Shown here piece by piece: positions 8,545 through 17,883 of a DNA stretch of 64,000 bases. The notes below the pieces were generated by a model that did no database searches, was not told where the DNA came from, and saw only the letters and a list, made by a program, of their open reading frames with translations. Position numbers and translations under genes: made by a program. Position 1 is the first letter of the stretch. The number at the start of each line of letters is the position of its first letter. The stretch comes from Roseibium suaedae (GTDB lineage Bacteria > Pseudomonadota > Alphaproteobacteria > Rhizobiales > Stappiaceae), in contig NZ_FRBW01000002.1 in the NCBI RefSeq assembly GCF_900142725.1, positions 124,001 through 188,000 of the forward strand. Direction: 5' to 3'.

Positions 8545-9558
8545 ATGATTCACGGTGGAGATCTGGCCCAGGCAATGGCCCTTTACGGCGGCACGCTGGC
8601 TGATTGGCTCGACCTTTCCACCGGCATCAATCCGCACGCCTATCCGGTGTCCGCCGAACTCAGCCCGGCTGCCTGGCAGCGCCTTCCCGGTGAAGCGCCG
8701 CTCTTCGAGCTTCTGACGGCTGCCAGGCGCGCCTATCGCTGCCCGGACGCCTTCGGCCTGACTGCAGCTCCCGGCACTCAGGCATTGATCGCCCAATTGC
8801 CGTATCTGCTCCCCGATGGTCCGATTGCGATCCTGGGGCCGACCTATTCCAGTCACAAGGCAAGCTGGAGCCGGGCGGGACGGACCGTCCTCGAACTCAG
8901 CTACTGGGAAGACGCCCGAAATTCCGAGTGTCCGGTCCTGCTGCTGGTCAACCCGAACAATCCTGATGGCCGCGTTGTCTCTCCTGACGAGCTTCTGGCG
9001 CTTGCCCGTGCGCGCAGCGCCAAGGGCCAGTGGCTGATCGTGGATGAAGCCTTTGCGGATGTGGATCCGGATTGCAGCCTGCTGCCTCATCTGAGCGATG
9101 AGAACGTCGCGGCCCTGCGCTCCTTCGGCAAATTCTATGGCTTGGCGGGCCTTCGTCTCGGTTTTCTGGCAGCCCCACAGACCCTGTCCAATGCCATGGC
9201 AGACCGCCTGGACAGCTGGGCAGTCAGCGGCCCCGCGCTCGAGATCGGTGCTGCCGCCCTCGCCGACCTCACCTGGCAAGACGCCATGCGGGACCAGCTT
9301 GCGCGTGAAATGGCGGAACTTGAAACCGTGCTGACCGGCTGCGGCCTCCAGCTTGTCGGCGGCACCTCTCTCTATGTTCTGATCCGCAACCGCGAGGCCG
9401 CGCGCCTTCACGGGTTTCTGGCAGCCCGCAGGATCTGGACGCGTATTTTCGATTTCGACCCTGACCTGATGCGCCTCGGGCTTCCCGGATCCGAGCACGG
9501 TTTGCTGCTGCTGAAAAACGCCTTGAAGAGCTTTGCGCAGGCCCCTCATGCTGACTGA
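8545..9558 (+). CDS. cobC: Threonine-phosphate decarboxylase (CobC type)
   Basis: This 337-residue fold-type I PLP enzyme makes (R)-1-aminopropan-2-yl phosphate, the linker that joins the corrin ring to the lower nucleotide loop of cobalamin. The N-terminus MIHGGDLAQAMALYGG, then WLDLSTGINPHAYP, is typical of CobC/CobD. The substrate-binding VNPNNPDGRV motif, the aspartate in IVDEAFADV and the PLP lysine in SFGKFYGLAGLRLGF are present. The gene overlaps cbiB by 11 bases, so the two are translationally coupled, and CbiB uses its product. No cobalamin riboswitch is visible upstream of this pair, unlike the opposite-strand cob operon. Confidence 0.93.
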   Translation: MIHGGDLAQAMALYGGTLADWLDLSTGINPHAYPVSAELSPAAWQRLPGEAPLFELLTAARRAYRCPDAFGLTAAPGTQALIAQLPYLLPDGPIAILGPTYSSHKASWSRAGRTVLELSYWEDARNSECPVLLLVNPNNPDGRVVSPDELLALARARSAKGQWLIVDEAFADVDPDCSLLPHLSDENVAALRSFGKFYGLAGLRLGFLAAPQTLSNAMADRLDSWAVSGPALEIGAAALADLTWQDAMRDQLAREMAELETVLTGCGLQLVGGTSLYVLIRNREAARLHGFLAARRIWTRIFDFDPDLMRLGLPGSEHGLLLLKNALKSFAQAPHAD

Positions 9559-10522
9559 CGGCAATGCGCTTTTTCTACTGCTTGCAGCGCTCACACTTGA
9601 TGCTCTGGTTGGCGATCCGGACTGGCTGTGGCGCCGACTGCCCCATCCTGTGGTGTGGATCGGCAAGCTGATTTCAAGCCTTGAGACCCGTCTCAACAGC
9701 ACTTCGTTTTCGCCAGCCACGCGCAAACGAAACGGCGTCCTCACGCTGCTGATTCTCCTGAGCGGCAGTCTTGTCCTCGGTTTTTTCCTGACATGGCTCA
9801 GCAATCAGATCGCTTTTGGCAGCGTGATCACGATTTTGATCGTGGCCGTTCTGATTGCCCAGAAGAGCCTTTTTGACCACGTCGCTTCGGTCCGCGACGG
9901 GCTCAGGCAAGGTGGTCTGGGTGGCGGGCGCAAGGCCGTTGCCATGATCGTTGGCCGGGATCCGGAGCAGCTGGACGAGGCAGGCGTCAGCCGGGCCGCC
10001 ATCGAATCCTGCGCCGAGAATTTTTCGGACGGCATCGTCGCGCCGGTATTCTGGTTCGCCGTTCTCGGCCTGCCCGGCCTGATTACCTACAAGGCGGTGA
10101 ACACGGCCGATTCGATGATCGGACATAAAAACGAACGCTATCAGGACTTTGGCTGGGCCTCCGCCCGCTTTGACGACCTGATCAACCTGCCGGCCTCACG
10201 CCTCGCCGGTCTGTTCATTGCCGGTGCCGCCGGACTTGCGAAGGGCTCTCCGCTCCATGCACTCCGGATCATGATCCGCGATGCGGGGCAGCACCGCTCG
10301 CCCAATGCTGGCTGGCCGGAGGCTGCGATGGCAGGCGCACTCGGTCTGGCTCTTGCAGGTCCTCGCGTCTATACCGGCTACAAGGTCGAGGATCCCTACA
10401 TGAATCCGGCAGGACGCCGGGACGCAAATGCAGAGGATATTGCAGCTGCCTTGCGCGTTTACATGGGCGCCTGCGCAATACAGGCGTTGATCATTGCCAT
10501 TTTGTCGCTAGTCTGGTGGTGA
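9548..10522 (+). CDS. cbiB: Adenosylcobinamide-phosphate synthase (CbiB/CobD)
   Basis: This 324-residue inner-membrane protein attaches aminopropanol (phosphate) to adenosylcobyric acid. It starts MLTDGNALFLLLAALTLDAL at 9548, inside the end of cobC. Family landmarks include DALVGDPDWLWRRLPHPVVWIG, ESCAENFSDGIVAPVFWF, TYKAVNTADSMIGHKNERY and FGWASARFDDLINLPASRLAG. Several hydrophobic segments are visible near residues 7-20, 80-105, 165-190 and at the C-terminus. In Pseudomonas/Rhizobiales naming this is CobD, in enteric naming CbiB. It works with cobC here and with cobU and cobQ on the opposite strand nearby. Confidence 0.95.
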   Translation: MLTDGNALFLLLAALTLDALVGDPDWLWRRLPHPVVWIGKLISSLETRLNSTSFSPATRKRNGVLTLLILLSGSLVLGFFLTWLSNQIAFGSVITILIVAVLIAQKSLFDHVASVRDGLRQGGLGGGRKAVAMIVGRDPEQLDEAGVSRAAIESCAENFSDGIVAPVFWFAVLGLPGLITYKAVNTADSMIGHKNERYQDFGWASARFDDLINLPASRLAGLFIAGAAGLAKGSPLHALRIMIRDAGQHRSPNAGWPEAAMAGALGLALAGPRVYTGYKVEDPYMNPAGRRDANAEDIAAALRVYMGACAIQALIIAILSLVWW

Positions 10523-10555
10523 AATTCCAATCGCGTCCAAATGTGAGACGAAAGC

Positions 10556-11170
10556 GTGCTTCCCTTTTCCGCAGCGGCCGAAAACAACAAGCGCCCCATT
10601 CTTCAAATCCTCAGCAAAGCCTTTTCCGGCAGCAGCCGGATCCTGGAAATCGCGAGCGGCACTGGCCAGCACGCGCTTTTCTTTGCAGAGAACCTTCCCC
10701 ACCTCGACTGGCGCCCCAGCGACCTTGCCGAGCACCTTCCCGCCATCGATCAGCGCATCGTTCAGGCGGATACCGTGCTCGACAATCTCCTGGCGCCGAT
10801 CGAGCTGGACATTGGCGACCTGCCCTGGCCGGTCTCGTCCAGCGACTATGAAGACGCCTATGACGGCATTTTCACTGCCAATTCGCTGCACATCATCTCC
10901 TGGCCCCTGGTCGAAGCCTTTTTCGAAGGTGTCGGCGAAACCCTGAAACCGGGCGGCACGCTCTGCGTCTACGGCGCCTTCAAGTACAACGGCGCCTTCA
11001 CGACCCCGAGCAACGAAGCCTTCGACAAAAGCCTGCGCGACCGGGATCCGGAAAGCGGTATCCGCGACTTCGAAGCGGTCAATGCGCTGGCAGAAAAGAT
11101 CGGGCTCAAGCTCGTCGCGGATCACCCGATGCCCGCCAACAACCAGCTTCTGGTGTGGACGCGAGGGTAG
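10556..11170 (+). CDS. DUF938 SAM-dependent methyltransferase-like protein
   Basis: This 204-residue protein starts at a GTG (MLPFSAAAENNKRPILQIL). The SAM-binding segment is SSRILEIASGTGQHALFFAE. Further family segments are WRPSDLAEHLPAIDQRI and YDGIFTANSLHIISWPLVE, as in the DUF938 family. The C-terminal GESNEAFD-type region reads TTPSNEAFDKSLRDRDPESG. The substrate is unknown. It lies 33 bases after cbiB and could be co-transcribed, but nothing links DUF938 to cobalamin. It converges on cobQ across a repeat-filled gap. Confidence 0.85.
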   Translation: MLPFSAAAENNKRPILQILSKAFSGSSRILEIASGTGQHALFFAENLPHLDWRPSDLAEHLPAIDQRIVQADTVLDNLLAPIELDIGDLPWPVSSSDYEDAYDGIFTANSLHIISWPLVEAFFEGVGETLKPGGTLCVYGAFKYNGAFTTPSNEAFDKSLRDRDPESGIRDFEAVNALAEKIGLKLVADHPMPANNQLLVWTRG

Positions 11171-11171
11171 A

Positions 11172-11346
11172 ACCCTCACCCGCCGCTGCGCGGCGACCTC
11201 TCCCAGAGGGAGAGGTGGTGGAGAGGTTGTTCGGGGGGGCAAAGTTGTGTGATCCGGAAAGTTAGAGAAAATCCACAGCCTCACGGCATGCTCAGCCTGC
11301 CCCCTCTCCCCCAGAAGCAGATGAGCGAGAGGGCTGGGGTGAGGGT
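11172..11346. repeat. Short palindromic element, copy A
   Basis: About 175 bp bounded by inverted ends (ACCCTCACC...GGTGAGGGT). The left arm contains a CGCCGCTGCGCGGCG hairpin and CTCTCCCAGAGGGAGAG. The right arm holds CCCCTCTCC...GAGAGGGCTGGGGTGAGGG. The ends and arms match copies at 11370-11533, inside cobN and at 43586-43751. No coding capacity is seen. Confidence 0.8.
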
Positions 11347-11369
11347 CTTTCAGTTCCATCGCCAAGCCG

Positions 11370-11533
11370 CCCTCACCCGCCGCTGCGCGGCGACCTCTCC
11401 CAAGCTTGGGAGAGGTGATGGAGAGGATTTTCGGGTGGCAAAGTTGCGTGATCCGGGGAGTTAGAGAAAATCTACTGCCTCACGGGTTGTTCAGCCTGCC
11501 CCCTCTCCCTCAGGGAGAGGGCTGGGGTGAGGG
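11370..11533. repeat. Short palindromic element, copy B
   Basis: A second, direct copy of the element at 11172-11346, sharing the hairpins and an internal segment around GATCCGG...AGTTAGAGAAAATC. The last bases (GGGGTGAGGGCT) are duplicated once more to 11548. The stretch 11171-11565 between DUF938 and cobQ holds only these repeats. Confidence 0.8.
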
Positions 11534-11565
11534 CTCGGGGTGAGGGCTATTTCTCGCCGAAAAGC

Positions 11566-13041
11566 TCACCGTTTCCGGGCAATCTCCAGCAAGGCCTCGA
11601 CATCCAGACACCCTTCCAGATGCACCGCAAGCTGGTCGAGGATGGTGTCGATGCTGGTGTCATAGGCAAGACCTGAGCCGGCGCCCATTTCCTTCAGATA
11701 GACGGCCCGGAAAACATCGGAGGTGAAGAGGCCGTGGACATAAGTTCCCGCGACCCGACCGTCCGCAGAGATAGCCCCGTCCGGCTTTGTGTAACCGGGA
11801 GCCCCTTCGATCTCGAGCAGGGGATGGCTGCAATCCTTCCCTTCAGTGCGGCCGATGTGGATCTCGTAGCCGGAAACGGCAGCGCCCGTGGCGACATGAA
11901 AGCCCGAGACCTGCTCCAGTTCCTTTTCACGGGTCAGCATCGTGTCCACATCCAGCAGGCCGAGCCCGGCGACGGTCCCGACCGGACCTTCGATCCCGTC
12001 CGGATCGGAGATCGTCCTGCCCAGCATCTGATAGCCGCCGCAAATGCCGAGGATCCGCCCGCCGCGACGATAGTGGGCGAGAAGGTCAATGTCCCAGCCC
12101 TGTTTGCGCAGGAAAGCCAGATCGCCAACTGTGGATTTTGACCCCGGGAGCAGCACCAGATCCGCATCTCCCGGCAAGGGATTGCCCGGCTGGATCAGTT
12201 CCAGCGTCACATCCGGCTCAAGGCGTAGCGGATCGAGATCGTCGAAATTGGCGATCCGAGAAATCACCGGAACGACAATCTTCACCGGCCCATTGCCGAT
12301 GCCATCCGCCAATCCCAAAGCGTCCTCCGCAGGCAGCCGGTGCGCATCAGCGAACCATGGCACGACACCAAGGCCATTCCAGCCGGTGCGGTTTTCGATC
12401 TCCCGCAACCCGTCGTCAAAGAGGCTCGTGTCCCCGCGGAACCGGTTGATGAAAAAGCCCTTGATCCGCTCACGCTCAGATGGCTCCAGCACTGCATGGG
12501 TGCCGACCAGCGAGGCAATCACGCCGCCCCGGTCAATGTCGCCGCAGAGGATTACCGGCAGATCGGCAGCCTCCGCAAAGCCCATGTTGGCAATGTCGCC
12601 AGCCCTGAGATTGATCTCGGCCGGACTGCCAGCCCCTTCGACCAGCACCAGATCCGCGCCGGATTCAATTTCGGAAAAACTCTCCAGAACCTTCGGAAGC
12701 AATTGGGCTTTCTGGCGACCATACTCCCGTGCCCGCATGGTACCGAAGCGTCTGCCCTGCACGATTACCTGCGCACCCGTATCGGTTTCAGGCTTCAGCA
12801 GGATCGGATTCATGTGGACGGTCAGCGGCACCCGCGCGCCCATGGCCTGCAGCGCCTGCGCCCGGCCGATCTCGCCGCCATCGCAAGTGACGGCGGCGTT
12901 GTTCGACATGTTCTGCGGTTTGAATGGCAGGACACGCAAGCCCCGGTTGGCAAAGAGACGGCACAGTCCGGCAACAATCAGGCTCTTGCCCACATTCGAG
13001 CCAGTCCCCTGGATCATCAGGGCGGGTACCCTTCGCGCCAT
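11566..13041 (-). CDS. cobQ: Cobyric acid synthase
   Basis: This 491-residue enzyme amidates four side chains of adenosylcobyrinic a,c-diamide using glutamine and ATP. The N-terminal dethiobiotin-synthetase-like ATPase is seen in [32 protein letters not shown] and [17 protein letters not shown]. The C-terminal class I glutamine amidotransferase domain contains the nucleophile in [14 protein letters not shown] and a catalytic histidine in GTYVHGLF. Length and domain order are normal for CobQ. It is the last gene of the riboswitch-headed cob run. A 214-bp gap holding palindromic repeats separates it from cobO, so it may also have its own promoter. Confidence 0.96.
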   Translation of the reverse strand: MARRVPALMIQGTGSNVGKSLIVAGLCRLFANRGLRVLPFKPQNMSNNAAVTCDGGEIGRAQALQAMGARVPLTVHMNPILLKPETDTGAQVIVQGRRFGTMRAREYGRQKAQLLPKVLESFSEIESGADLVLVEGAGSPAEINLRAGDIANMGFAEAADLPVILCGDIDRGGVIASLVGTHAVLEPSERERIKGFFINRFRGDTSLFDDGLREIENRTGWNGLGVVPWFADAHRLPAEDALGLADGIGNGPVKIVVPVISRIANFDDLDPLRLEPDVTLELIQPGNPLPGDADLVLLPGSKSTVGDLAFLRKQGWDIDLLAHYRRGGRILGICGGYQMLGRTISDPDGIEGPVGTVAGLGLLDVDTMLTREKELEQVSGFHVATGAAVSGYEIHIGRTEGKDCSHPLLEIEGAPGYTKPDGAISADGRVAGTYVHGLFTSDVFRAVYLKEMGAGSGLAYDTSIDTILDQLAVHLEGCLDVEALLEIARKR

Positions 13042-13086
13042 TGCGCCTCCTGTAATCCCATCGCTGGATCAGCTGACCTGATTTTC

Positions 13087-13106
13087 ATCCCCGCAAAGGC
13101 GGGGAT
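13087..13106. repeat. Palindromic repeat between cobQ and cobO
   Basis: A perfect 8-bp stem ATCCCCGC / GCGGGGAT with a 4-base loop. It belongs to the common dispersed CCCGC-AAAG-GCGGG intergenic repeats of high-GC proteobacteria. A degenerate second palindrome ending CCGGGATGAC follows up to about 13198. Confidence 0.6.
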
Positions 13107-13255
13107 CCAGTAATCAATTGAGTTGTCTGGCATTTGGACAGCCCCTCCACGGGATACTGCATCTCGGCTCTGGAGCTTCGCCCCAAACCGGGATGACAGA
13201 CAAACTCGAATGGAAAGCTGTCTACCTCTGTCATCCATTCATGGGTGACTTCGCC

Positions 13256-13888
13256 TTAAAATTCAATTCCTTCCTGCGGCTTCACACCGGAGCGGAATGG
13301 GTGCTTGACCTGTTCCATTTCCGTGACCAGATCTGCCACCTCGATCAACTCGTCCTTGGCATTGCGCCCGGTGATGACGACATGAACATCTTCTGGCTTC
13401 TCGTTCTTCAGGAACTCCGCAACTTCTTCGACCGGCAGATAATCATAACGCAGAACGATGTTCAGCTCATCGCAGAGGACCAGCCGGAACTCGCCGCTGG
13501 TGATCATCTCCTTGGCCGCCTCCCAGGCTTGACGGGCCGCATCGATGTCGCGCTGCCGGTCCTGGGTTTCCCAGGTAAAGCCCTCGCCCATGCGCTTGAC
13601 CGTGACGAGGTCGGAGAACCGCTCCAGCGCCAGCCGCTCGCCCGTGTCCAGCCGTCCCTTGACGAATTGCACGACCCCAACCTTGTGGCCATGACCGAGA
13701 GAGCGGAACACCATGCCGAAGCCGGCCGTGGACTTGCCCTTGCCCTTGCCGGTGTTGACGATGATCAGACCCTTCTCGATGGTCTTGGTGGCCATGATCT
13801 TGTCACGGGCAGCCTTTTTCTTCTTCATCTTATCGGCGTGGCGGGCGTTGAGTTCTTCTTCGCTCATGCCTTCGGTCTTGGCCGTCAT
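13256..13888 (-). CDS. cobO: Cob(I)yrinic acid a,c-diamide adenosyltransferase
   Basis: This 210-residue CobA/CobO/BtuR-family enzyme transfers the 5'-deoxyadenosyl group from ATP to the cobalt of reduced corrinoids. The P-loop is IVNTGKGKGKSTAGFGMVFR. It is followed by VGVVQFVKGRLDTGE, LVLCDELNIVLRYDYLP and DVHVVITGRNA. A lysine-rich N-terminal extension (residues 9-35) precedes the core, as usual in alphaproteobacteria. The start ATG overlaps the cobN stop (ATGA), so translation is coupled. An alternative start seven codons later (MSEEELNARHADKM) is possible. Confidence 0.95.
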   Translation of the reverse strand: MTAKTEGMSEEELNARHADKMKKKKAARDKIMATKTIEKGLIIVNTGKGKGKSTAGFGMVFRSLGHGHKVGVVQFVKGRLDTGERLALERFSDLVTVKRMGEGFTWETQDRQRDIDAARQAWEAAKEMITSGEFRLVLCDELNIVLRYDYLPVEEVAEFLKNEKPEDVHVVITGRNAKDELIEVADLVTEMEQVKHPFRSGVKPQEGIEF

Positions 13889-16800
13889 GACGTCGTCCTC
13901 CCTTCAAGATCTGCTGTCAGCCCGTCCAGGCGGGCGTGGGTGCTGTTGCGGCGCGGCGTCCAGAGCCCGCGCCGGAGGGCCTCTTCAAAGCGGGCGAGGA
14001 TCTCCCGGTAGGCTGCCGGATTGGCATCTTCCAGAAACTCCCGCACCTTGTCATCTTCGAGATAGGCAGCAAAAAGCTGGTCGAAATGATGATCGCCCAC
14101 CGCCCGTGTCGTGGCGGAAAAAGCGAAGAGATAGTCGAGCGTCGCAGAGATTTCGAAGGCGCCCTTGTAACCGTGACGCATGACGCCTGCGATCCATTTC
14201 GGGTTCGCCGCCCGTCCCCGCACGACCCGGCCGATCTCTTCGGACAGGGAGCGCACAACAGGCCGTTCGGGACGCGAATGATCATTGTGAAAGATCTTCG
14301 GCGCCTCGCCCTTCAAGGTCTCGACCGTTGCCGCCAGTCCGCCTTCGAACTGGTAGTAATCGTCGGAATCAAGCAGATCATGCTCCCGGTTGTCCTGATT
14401 GTGCAGAACCGCGTCGGTGCTGGAGAGCCGGCTTTCGAGTTCGGCCCGCGCGGAGGTTCCCGCAGCGCTACCGCCATAGGCATAGCCGCCCCATTCCAGG
14501 AAGCTTTCGGCAAAATCGCCGCGCTCGTCCCAGATCCCTTCATCGATCAGCGCCTGCAGCCCGGCGCCATAAGCCCCCGGCTTTGAACCGAAGACCCGGA
14601 AGCCCGCCCGGCGGAGTGACTCTCCGGCATCAAGCCCCTGCCCTTCGAAGCTCAAGCGATCCTTCAGCACCCGGGCGGCAATCGGATTGGCCTCTTCCGG
14701 CTCACTGAGAGCTGCAACGGCACGCACCGCGCTGTCGAAAAGATCGATCTGGTGCGGAAAGGCATCGCGGAAGAAGCCGGAGACCCTGAGGGTCACGTCG
14801 ATACGCGGACGGCCAAGCTCGGCAAGGCTCATGATCTCGAAGCCGGTCACCCGTCCGGAGTCTGCCTCCCAAACGGGCCGGGCCCCGATCAGGGCCAGCG
14901 CCTGCGCCACGTCATCGCCGCCCGTGCGCATGTTGGCCGTGCCCCAGCAAGTCAACACCACGGCCTTGGGCCATTCGCCCTCTTCCTGAAAATAGCGCTC
15001 TGCCACAAGCGACGCCGATTGCTCGCCCAACCGCCAGGCTGTTTCTGTGGGCACGGCGCGCACATCGACCGAATAGAAATTCCGTCCCGTCGGCAGCACA
15101 TCCGGCCGCCCGCGCGTTGGCGCACCGGAGGGACCAGGCGCGACAAAGCCGCCGGCAAGCGCCGTCAGAACGGCCCGGGTTTCAGCCGCTCCCGATCCAG
15201 TGACGGCAGGGCGCAGATCCGTTTCGATGGACTTGAGGACAGCGCGGGTCGCCGTCCAGCTTTCGTCCGGCTTACACTCTCCGGCAACGAGCTTCTGCGC
15301 CAGGTGTTCGATCCGCTCCACCGTATCACCGCAGGAGCGCCAGAGATCAGTGGAAAGGCTGTTCAGAACCTCAGGCCTGGTACCGATCCAGGGCGCAGAA
15401 AAGTCGCAGTCGAGAGGATCGAAAATGGCCCCCTCACCCCAACCCTCTCCCCCATGGGGAGAGGGAGTGGTGCTGTGCATTGACGCGACTTCTGCAGCCT
15501 TACTCGGCTCGCTCTGGAATGAGGGTGATGCCCCCTCATTCGCGACGCCCGATTTTTGCAGAAGCTCTCCTCCTGCGCCCTTCTCCCCTCCGGGGAGAAG
15601 GTGGTCCGAAGGACCGGATGAGGGGACATTCGGGCTCTCTGCATTCACGAGCCCAAGATCCTGCGCAATCGCCCGCTGCAAGCTCTCCTGCGACGCCTGT
15701 TTTCCGCGCGGGACACGGGCAAGAGCCACGAGAAGATCGGTCAACAGGCTGCCTTCCGGGCTTTCGCCCAGAATATGCAGCCCGTCGCGGATCTGCAGTT
15801 CCTTGAGATCGCACAGATGGGCGTCCAGACGCGCAAGTTTCGTCGCCTCGTCCATGTCGCCGGTGATGCCGATGTCCTGATCCAGACCATGGCGCGCCGC
15901 GACATCCAGAATGTCCCGCGTCAGCGCTTTCAGGCGGCGCGGATCGACGCCGCTGGCAAGATAATACTCATCAAGAAGCACCTCCAGCTCGCTCGCCGCC
16001 CCATGGCTTTCGGCCCGGGTTAGCGGCGGCGTCAGATGATCAACAATGACGGCGGCGGTGCGGCGCTTGGCCTGCGCCCCCTCGCCCGGATCATTGACAA
16101 TGAACGGATAGATATTCGGCACAGGCCCAAGCACAGCCTCCGGATAGCAGTCTTCCGACAGCGCCAGTGCCTTGCCGGGAAGCCACTCCAGATTGCCATG
16201 CTTTCCAAGATGGATCACCGCATGGGCGCCATAAGCCTCGCGCAGCCAGATGTAGAATGCGAAATAGTGGTGCGGCGGAACCAGATCCGGATCGTGATAG
16301 GTTTCCTTGGGGTCGATGTTGTAGCCCCGCGCCGGCTGAATGCCGACAACCTGATTGCCAAACCGGTGCAGAGCCAGCCGAAACCCGTCGCCGGTCACAT
16401 GCGGGTCAGCCTCAGGCTCGCCCCAACGCTCCGTCACGCCCCTGCGAACGGCTTCCGGAAGACGGTTGAAGGCCTCGCGGTAGATCTTAAGCGGCAGCTC
16501 TTCAAAACCGGCTCGCGCCTCGCGCCCGGCCAGGGCATTGGTCACCCCGCCAGTCAGCACATCCATCAGGTCGCGGGAGGTTGCAGGAGCAGAACCGATA
16601 TCGTAGCCAGCCGCTTTCATCTCCTGAAGCAGCGTCGCGCAGGAGGCAGGCGTGTCGAGACCGACCCCATTGGCAATGCGGCCATCCTTGTTCGGATAGT
16701 TCGCCAGAATGAGTGCCGTCTTCTTTTCTGCCGCAGGCACATGCCCGAGCCGCGCCCAATTGGCAGCCAGTTTCGCGACAAAATCGATCCGGTCGGGCAC

Positions 16801-17862
16801 GGGAACAAACCGCACCGGCGTCGACTGGGTCAAAGGATCGAAGGCCCCTTCTTCCTTGAACGACACCGCCCGGCTCAGGATGCGGCCGTCCACCTCCGGC
16901 AGCACCACATGCATGGCAAGGTCGCGGATCGACAGACCCTGATCGCTCTCCTGCCAGCCTTCCTTCGAGGACGAGGAGAACACCACCTGCAGCACCGGCT
17001 TGCCCGGCGCATCCAGCGGCGTCATCTGATGTGCAGCTCCCGCCTTGGAAACGGCAAAGGCCGTGGCGTTGATCACTACATCCGGCGGGCAATCTGCAAA
17101 GAGGCTCTCCAGGACCGCCGTCGATTCCGCTTCCTTGAGCGAGGAGACAAAGACAGGCAGCGCGTTGACCCCCGCCTTGCTCAAAGCCGCCATCAGCGCA
17201 TCCACGGGCGCTGTCTGTGCGCCTTGAACCAGGGCCCGGTAAAAGGTGACAGCTGCCACCGGCCGGTCCGGCGCATCCCAGGTCGCCCGAAGTGCAGTCA
17301 GATCAGGAGCTGCCTGTCCGGGCAAATAGATGCCTGCCCTTGGCAAGGGCACGGGCGGCAGCGGCTCTTCAGCCAGATTCAGAATATGAGCGAGATAGCG
17401 CAAGCCATTTTGATAATTGGCCGTTCCGCCCTCCACGCAGTACCGCCAGAAGCGCCGGGCAGCCTCCACCGGCACAGTCGACCGGCTGGCAAGATCCGCA
17501 TCCCACTGGTCATCTCCGGGCACGATGATGAGCGTCACCCCATAGGCACGCGCCTCTTCTTCCAGCCGCTCGACGCCATAGCGCCAGTACTCCAGCCCGC
17601 CCAGAAGCCGGAGCGCAACCAGCTTCGATCCGCGCACAGTGCTTTCGGCATAAAGGTCGACCGAATAGGGATGCTGCAGCGCCATGATGCTGGCAAGGCG
17701 CAAGGAAGCCCGCTCAACACCCAGCCCATGATGGGCCGCGTTGAAGCTGCCCAGCTCCGTGTCGGCTGCGGACAGAAACAGGATGTCCGCCGGTGCCTGA
17801 CCGAGATCAACCGCATCACCGCCATCATCGATCCGCCGGGTCTGGCTTGCCAGAATATGCAT
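13885..17862 (-). CDS. cobN: Aerobic cobaltochelatase subunit CobN, with an in-frame repeat insertion
   Basis: This 1325-residue large subunit of the ATP-dependent aerobic cobaltochelatase (with CobS and CobT, not in this window) inserts cobalt into hydrogenobyrinic a,c-diamide. Family landmarks include GVDPRRLKALTRDILDVAAR, PHHYFAFYIWLREAYGAHAV, IHLGKHGNLEWLPGKALALS and the C-terminal DYLFAFSATTRAVGDHHFDQ. The start at 17862 (MHILASQTRRI) is where homology begins. Reading further upstream enters a palindromic repeat. Residues about 746-811 are unlike CobN and are encoded by a copy of the dispersed element at 15429-15626. They include SSGPSDHLLPGGEKGAGG and PSPHGGEGWGEG. Without them the length would be about 1259, close to the usual size. 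Confidence 0.95.
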   Translation of the reverse strand: MHILASQTRRIDDGGDAVDLGQAPADILFLSAADTELGSFNAAHHGLGVERASLRLASIMALQHPYSVDLYAESTVRGSKLVALRLLGGLEYWRYGVERLEEEARAYGVTLIIVPGDDQWDADLASRSTVPVEAARRFWRYCVEGGTANYQNGLRYLAHILNLAEEPLPPVPLPRAGIYLPGQAAPDLTALRATWDAPDRPVAAVTFYRALVQGAQTAPVDALMAALSKAGVNALPVFVSSLKEAESTAVLESLFADCPPDVVINATAFAVSKAGAAHQMTPLDAPGKPVLQVVFSSSSKEGWQESDQGLSIRDLAMHVVLPEVDGRILSRAVSFKEEGAFDPLTQSTPVRFVPVPDRIDFVAKLAANWARLGHVPAAEKKTALILANYPNKDGRIANGVGLDTPASCATLLQEMKAAGYDIGSAPATSRDLMDVLTGGVTNALAGREARAGFEELPLKIYREAFNRLPEAVRRGVTERWGEPEADPHVTGDGFRLALHRFGNQVVGIQPARGYNIDPKETYHDPDLVPPHHYFAFYIWLREAYGAHAVIHLGKHGNLEWLPGKALALSEDCYPEAVLGPVPNIYPFIVNDPGEGAQAKRRTAAVIVDHLTPPLTRAESHGAASELEVLLDEYYLASGVDPRRLKALTRDILDVAARHGLDQDIGITGDMDEATKLARLDAHLCDLKELQIRDGLHILGESPEGSLLTDLLVALARVPRGKQASQESLQRAIAQDLGLVNAESPNVPSSGPSDHLLPGGEKGAGGELLQKSGVANEGASPSFQSEPSKAAEVASMHSTTPSPHGGEGWGEGAIFDPLDCDFSAPWIGTRPEVLNSLSTDLWRSCGDTVERIEHLAQKLVAGECKPDESWTATRAVLKSIETDLRPAVTGSGAAETRAVLTALAGGFVAPGPSGAPTRGRPDVLPTGRNFYSVDVRAVPTETAWRLGEQSASLVAERYFQEEGEWPKAVVLTCWGTANMRTGGDDVAQALALIGARPVWEADSGRVTGFEIMSLAELGRPRIDVTLRVSGFFRDAFPHQIDLFDSAVRAVAALSEPEEANPIAARVLKDRLSFEGQGLDAGESLRRAGFRVFGSKPGAYGAGLQALIDEGIWDERGDFAESFLEWGGYAYGGSAAGTSARAELESRLSSTDAVLHNQDNREHDLLDSDDYYQFEGGLAATVETLKGEAPKIFHNDHSRPERPVVRSLSEEIGRVVRGRAANPKWIAGVMRHGYKGAFEISATLDYLFAFSATTRAVGDHHFDQLFAAYLEDDKVREFLEDANPAAYREILARFEEALRRGLWTPRRNSTHARLDGLTADLEGRTTS
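15429..15626. repeat. Short palindromic element inside cobN (copy C)
   Basis: About 198 bp with the same architecture as the intergenic copies. One end has CCCTCACCCCAACCCTCTCC with a matching GGGGAGAGGG. The other end has CTTCTCCCC...GGGGAGAAGG, GGTCCGAAGGACC and GGATGAGGGG. It keeps the cobN reading frame open on the minus strand. Confidence 0.75.
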
Positions 17863-17883
17863 CAGCCGACAAACCCCGCCTTC

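Noticed and set aside
8242..9804. A 520-codon minus-strand frame over cobC and tRNA-Cys
   Set aside because: It runs antisense to cobC and through a tRNA gene.
13118..14011. A plus-strand frame opposite cobO
   Set aside because: It runs antisense to cobO and begins in palindromic repeats.
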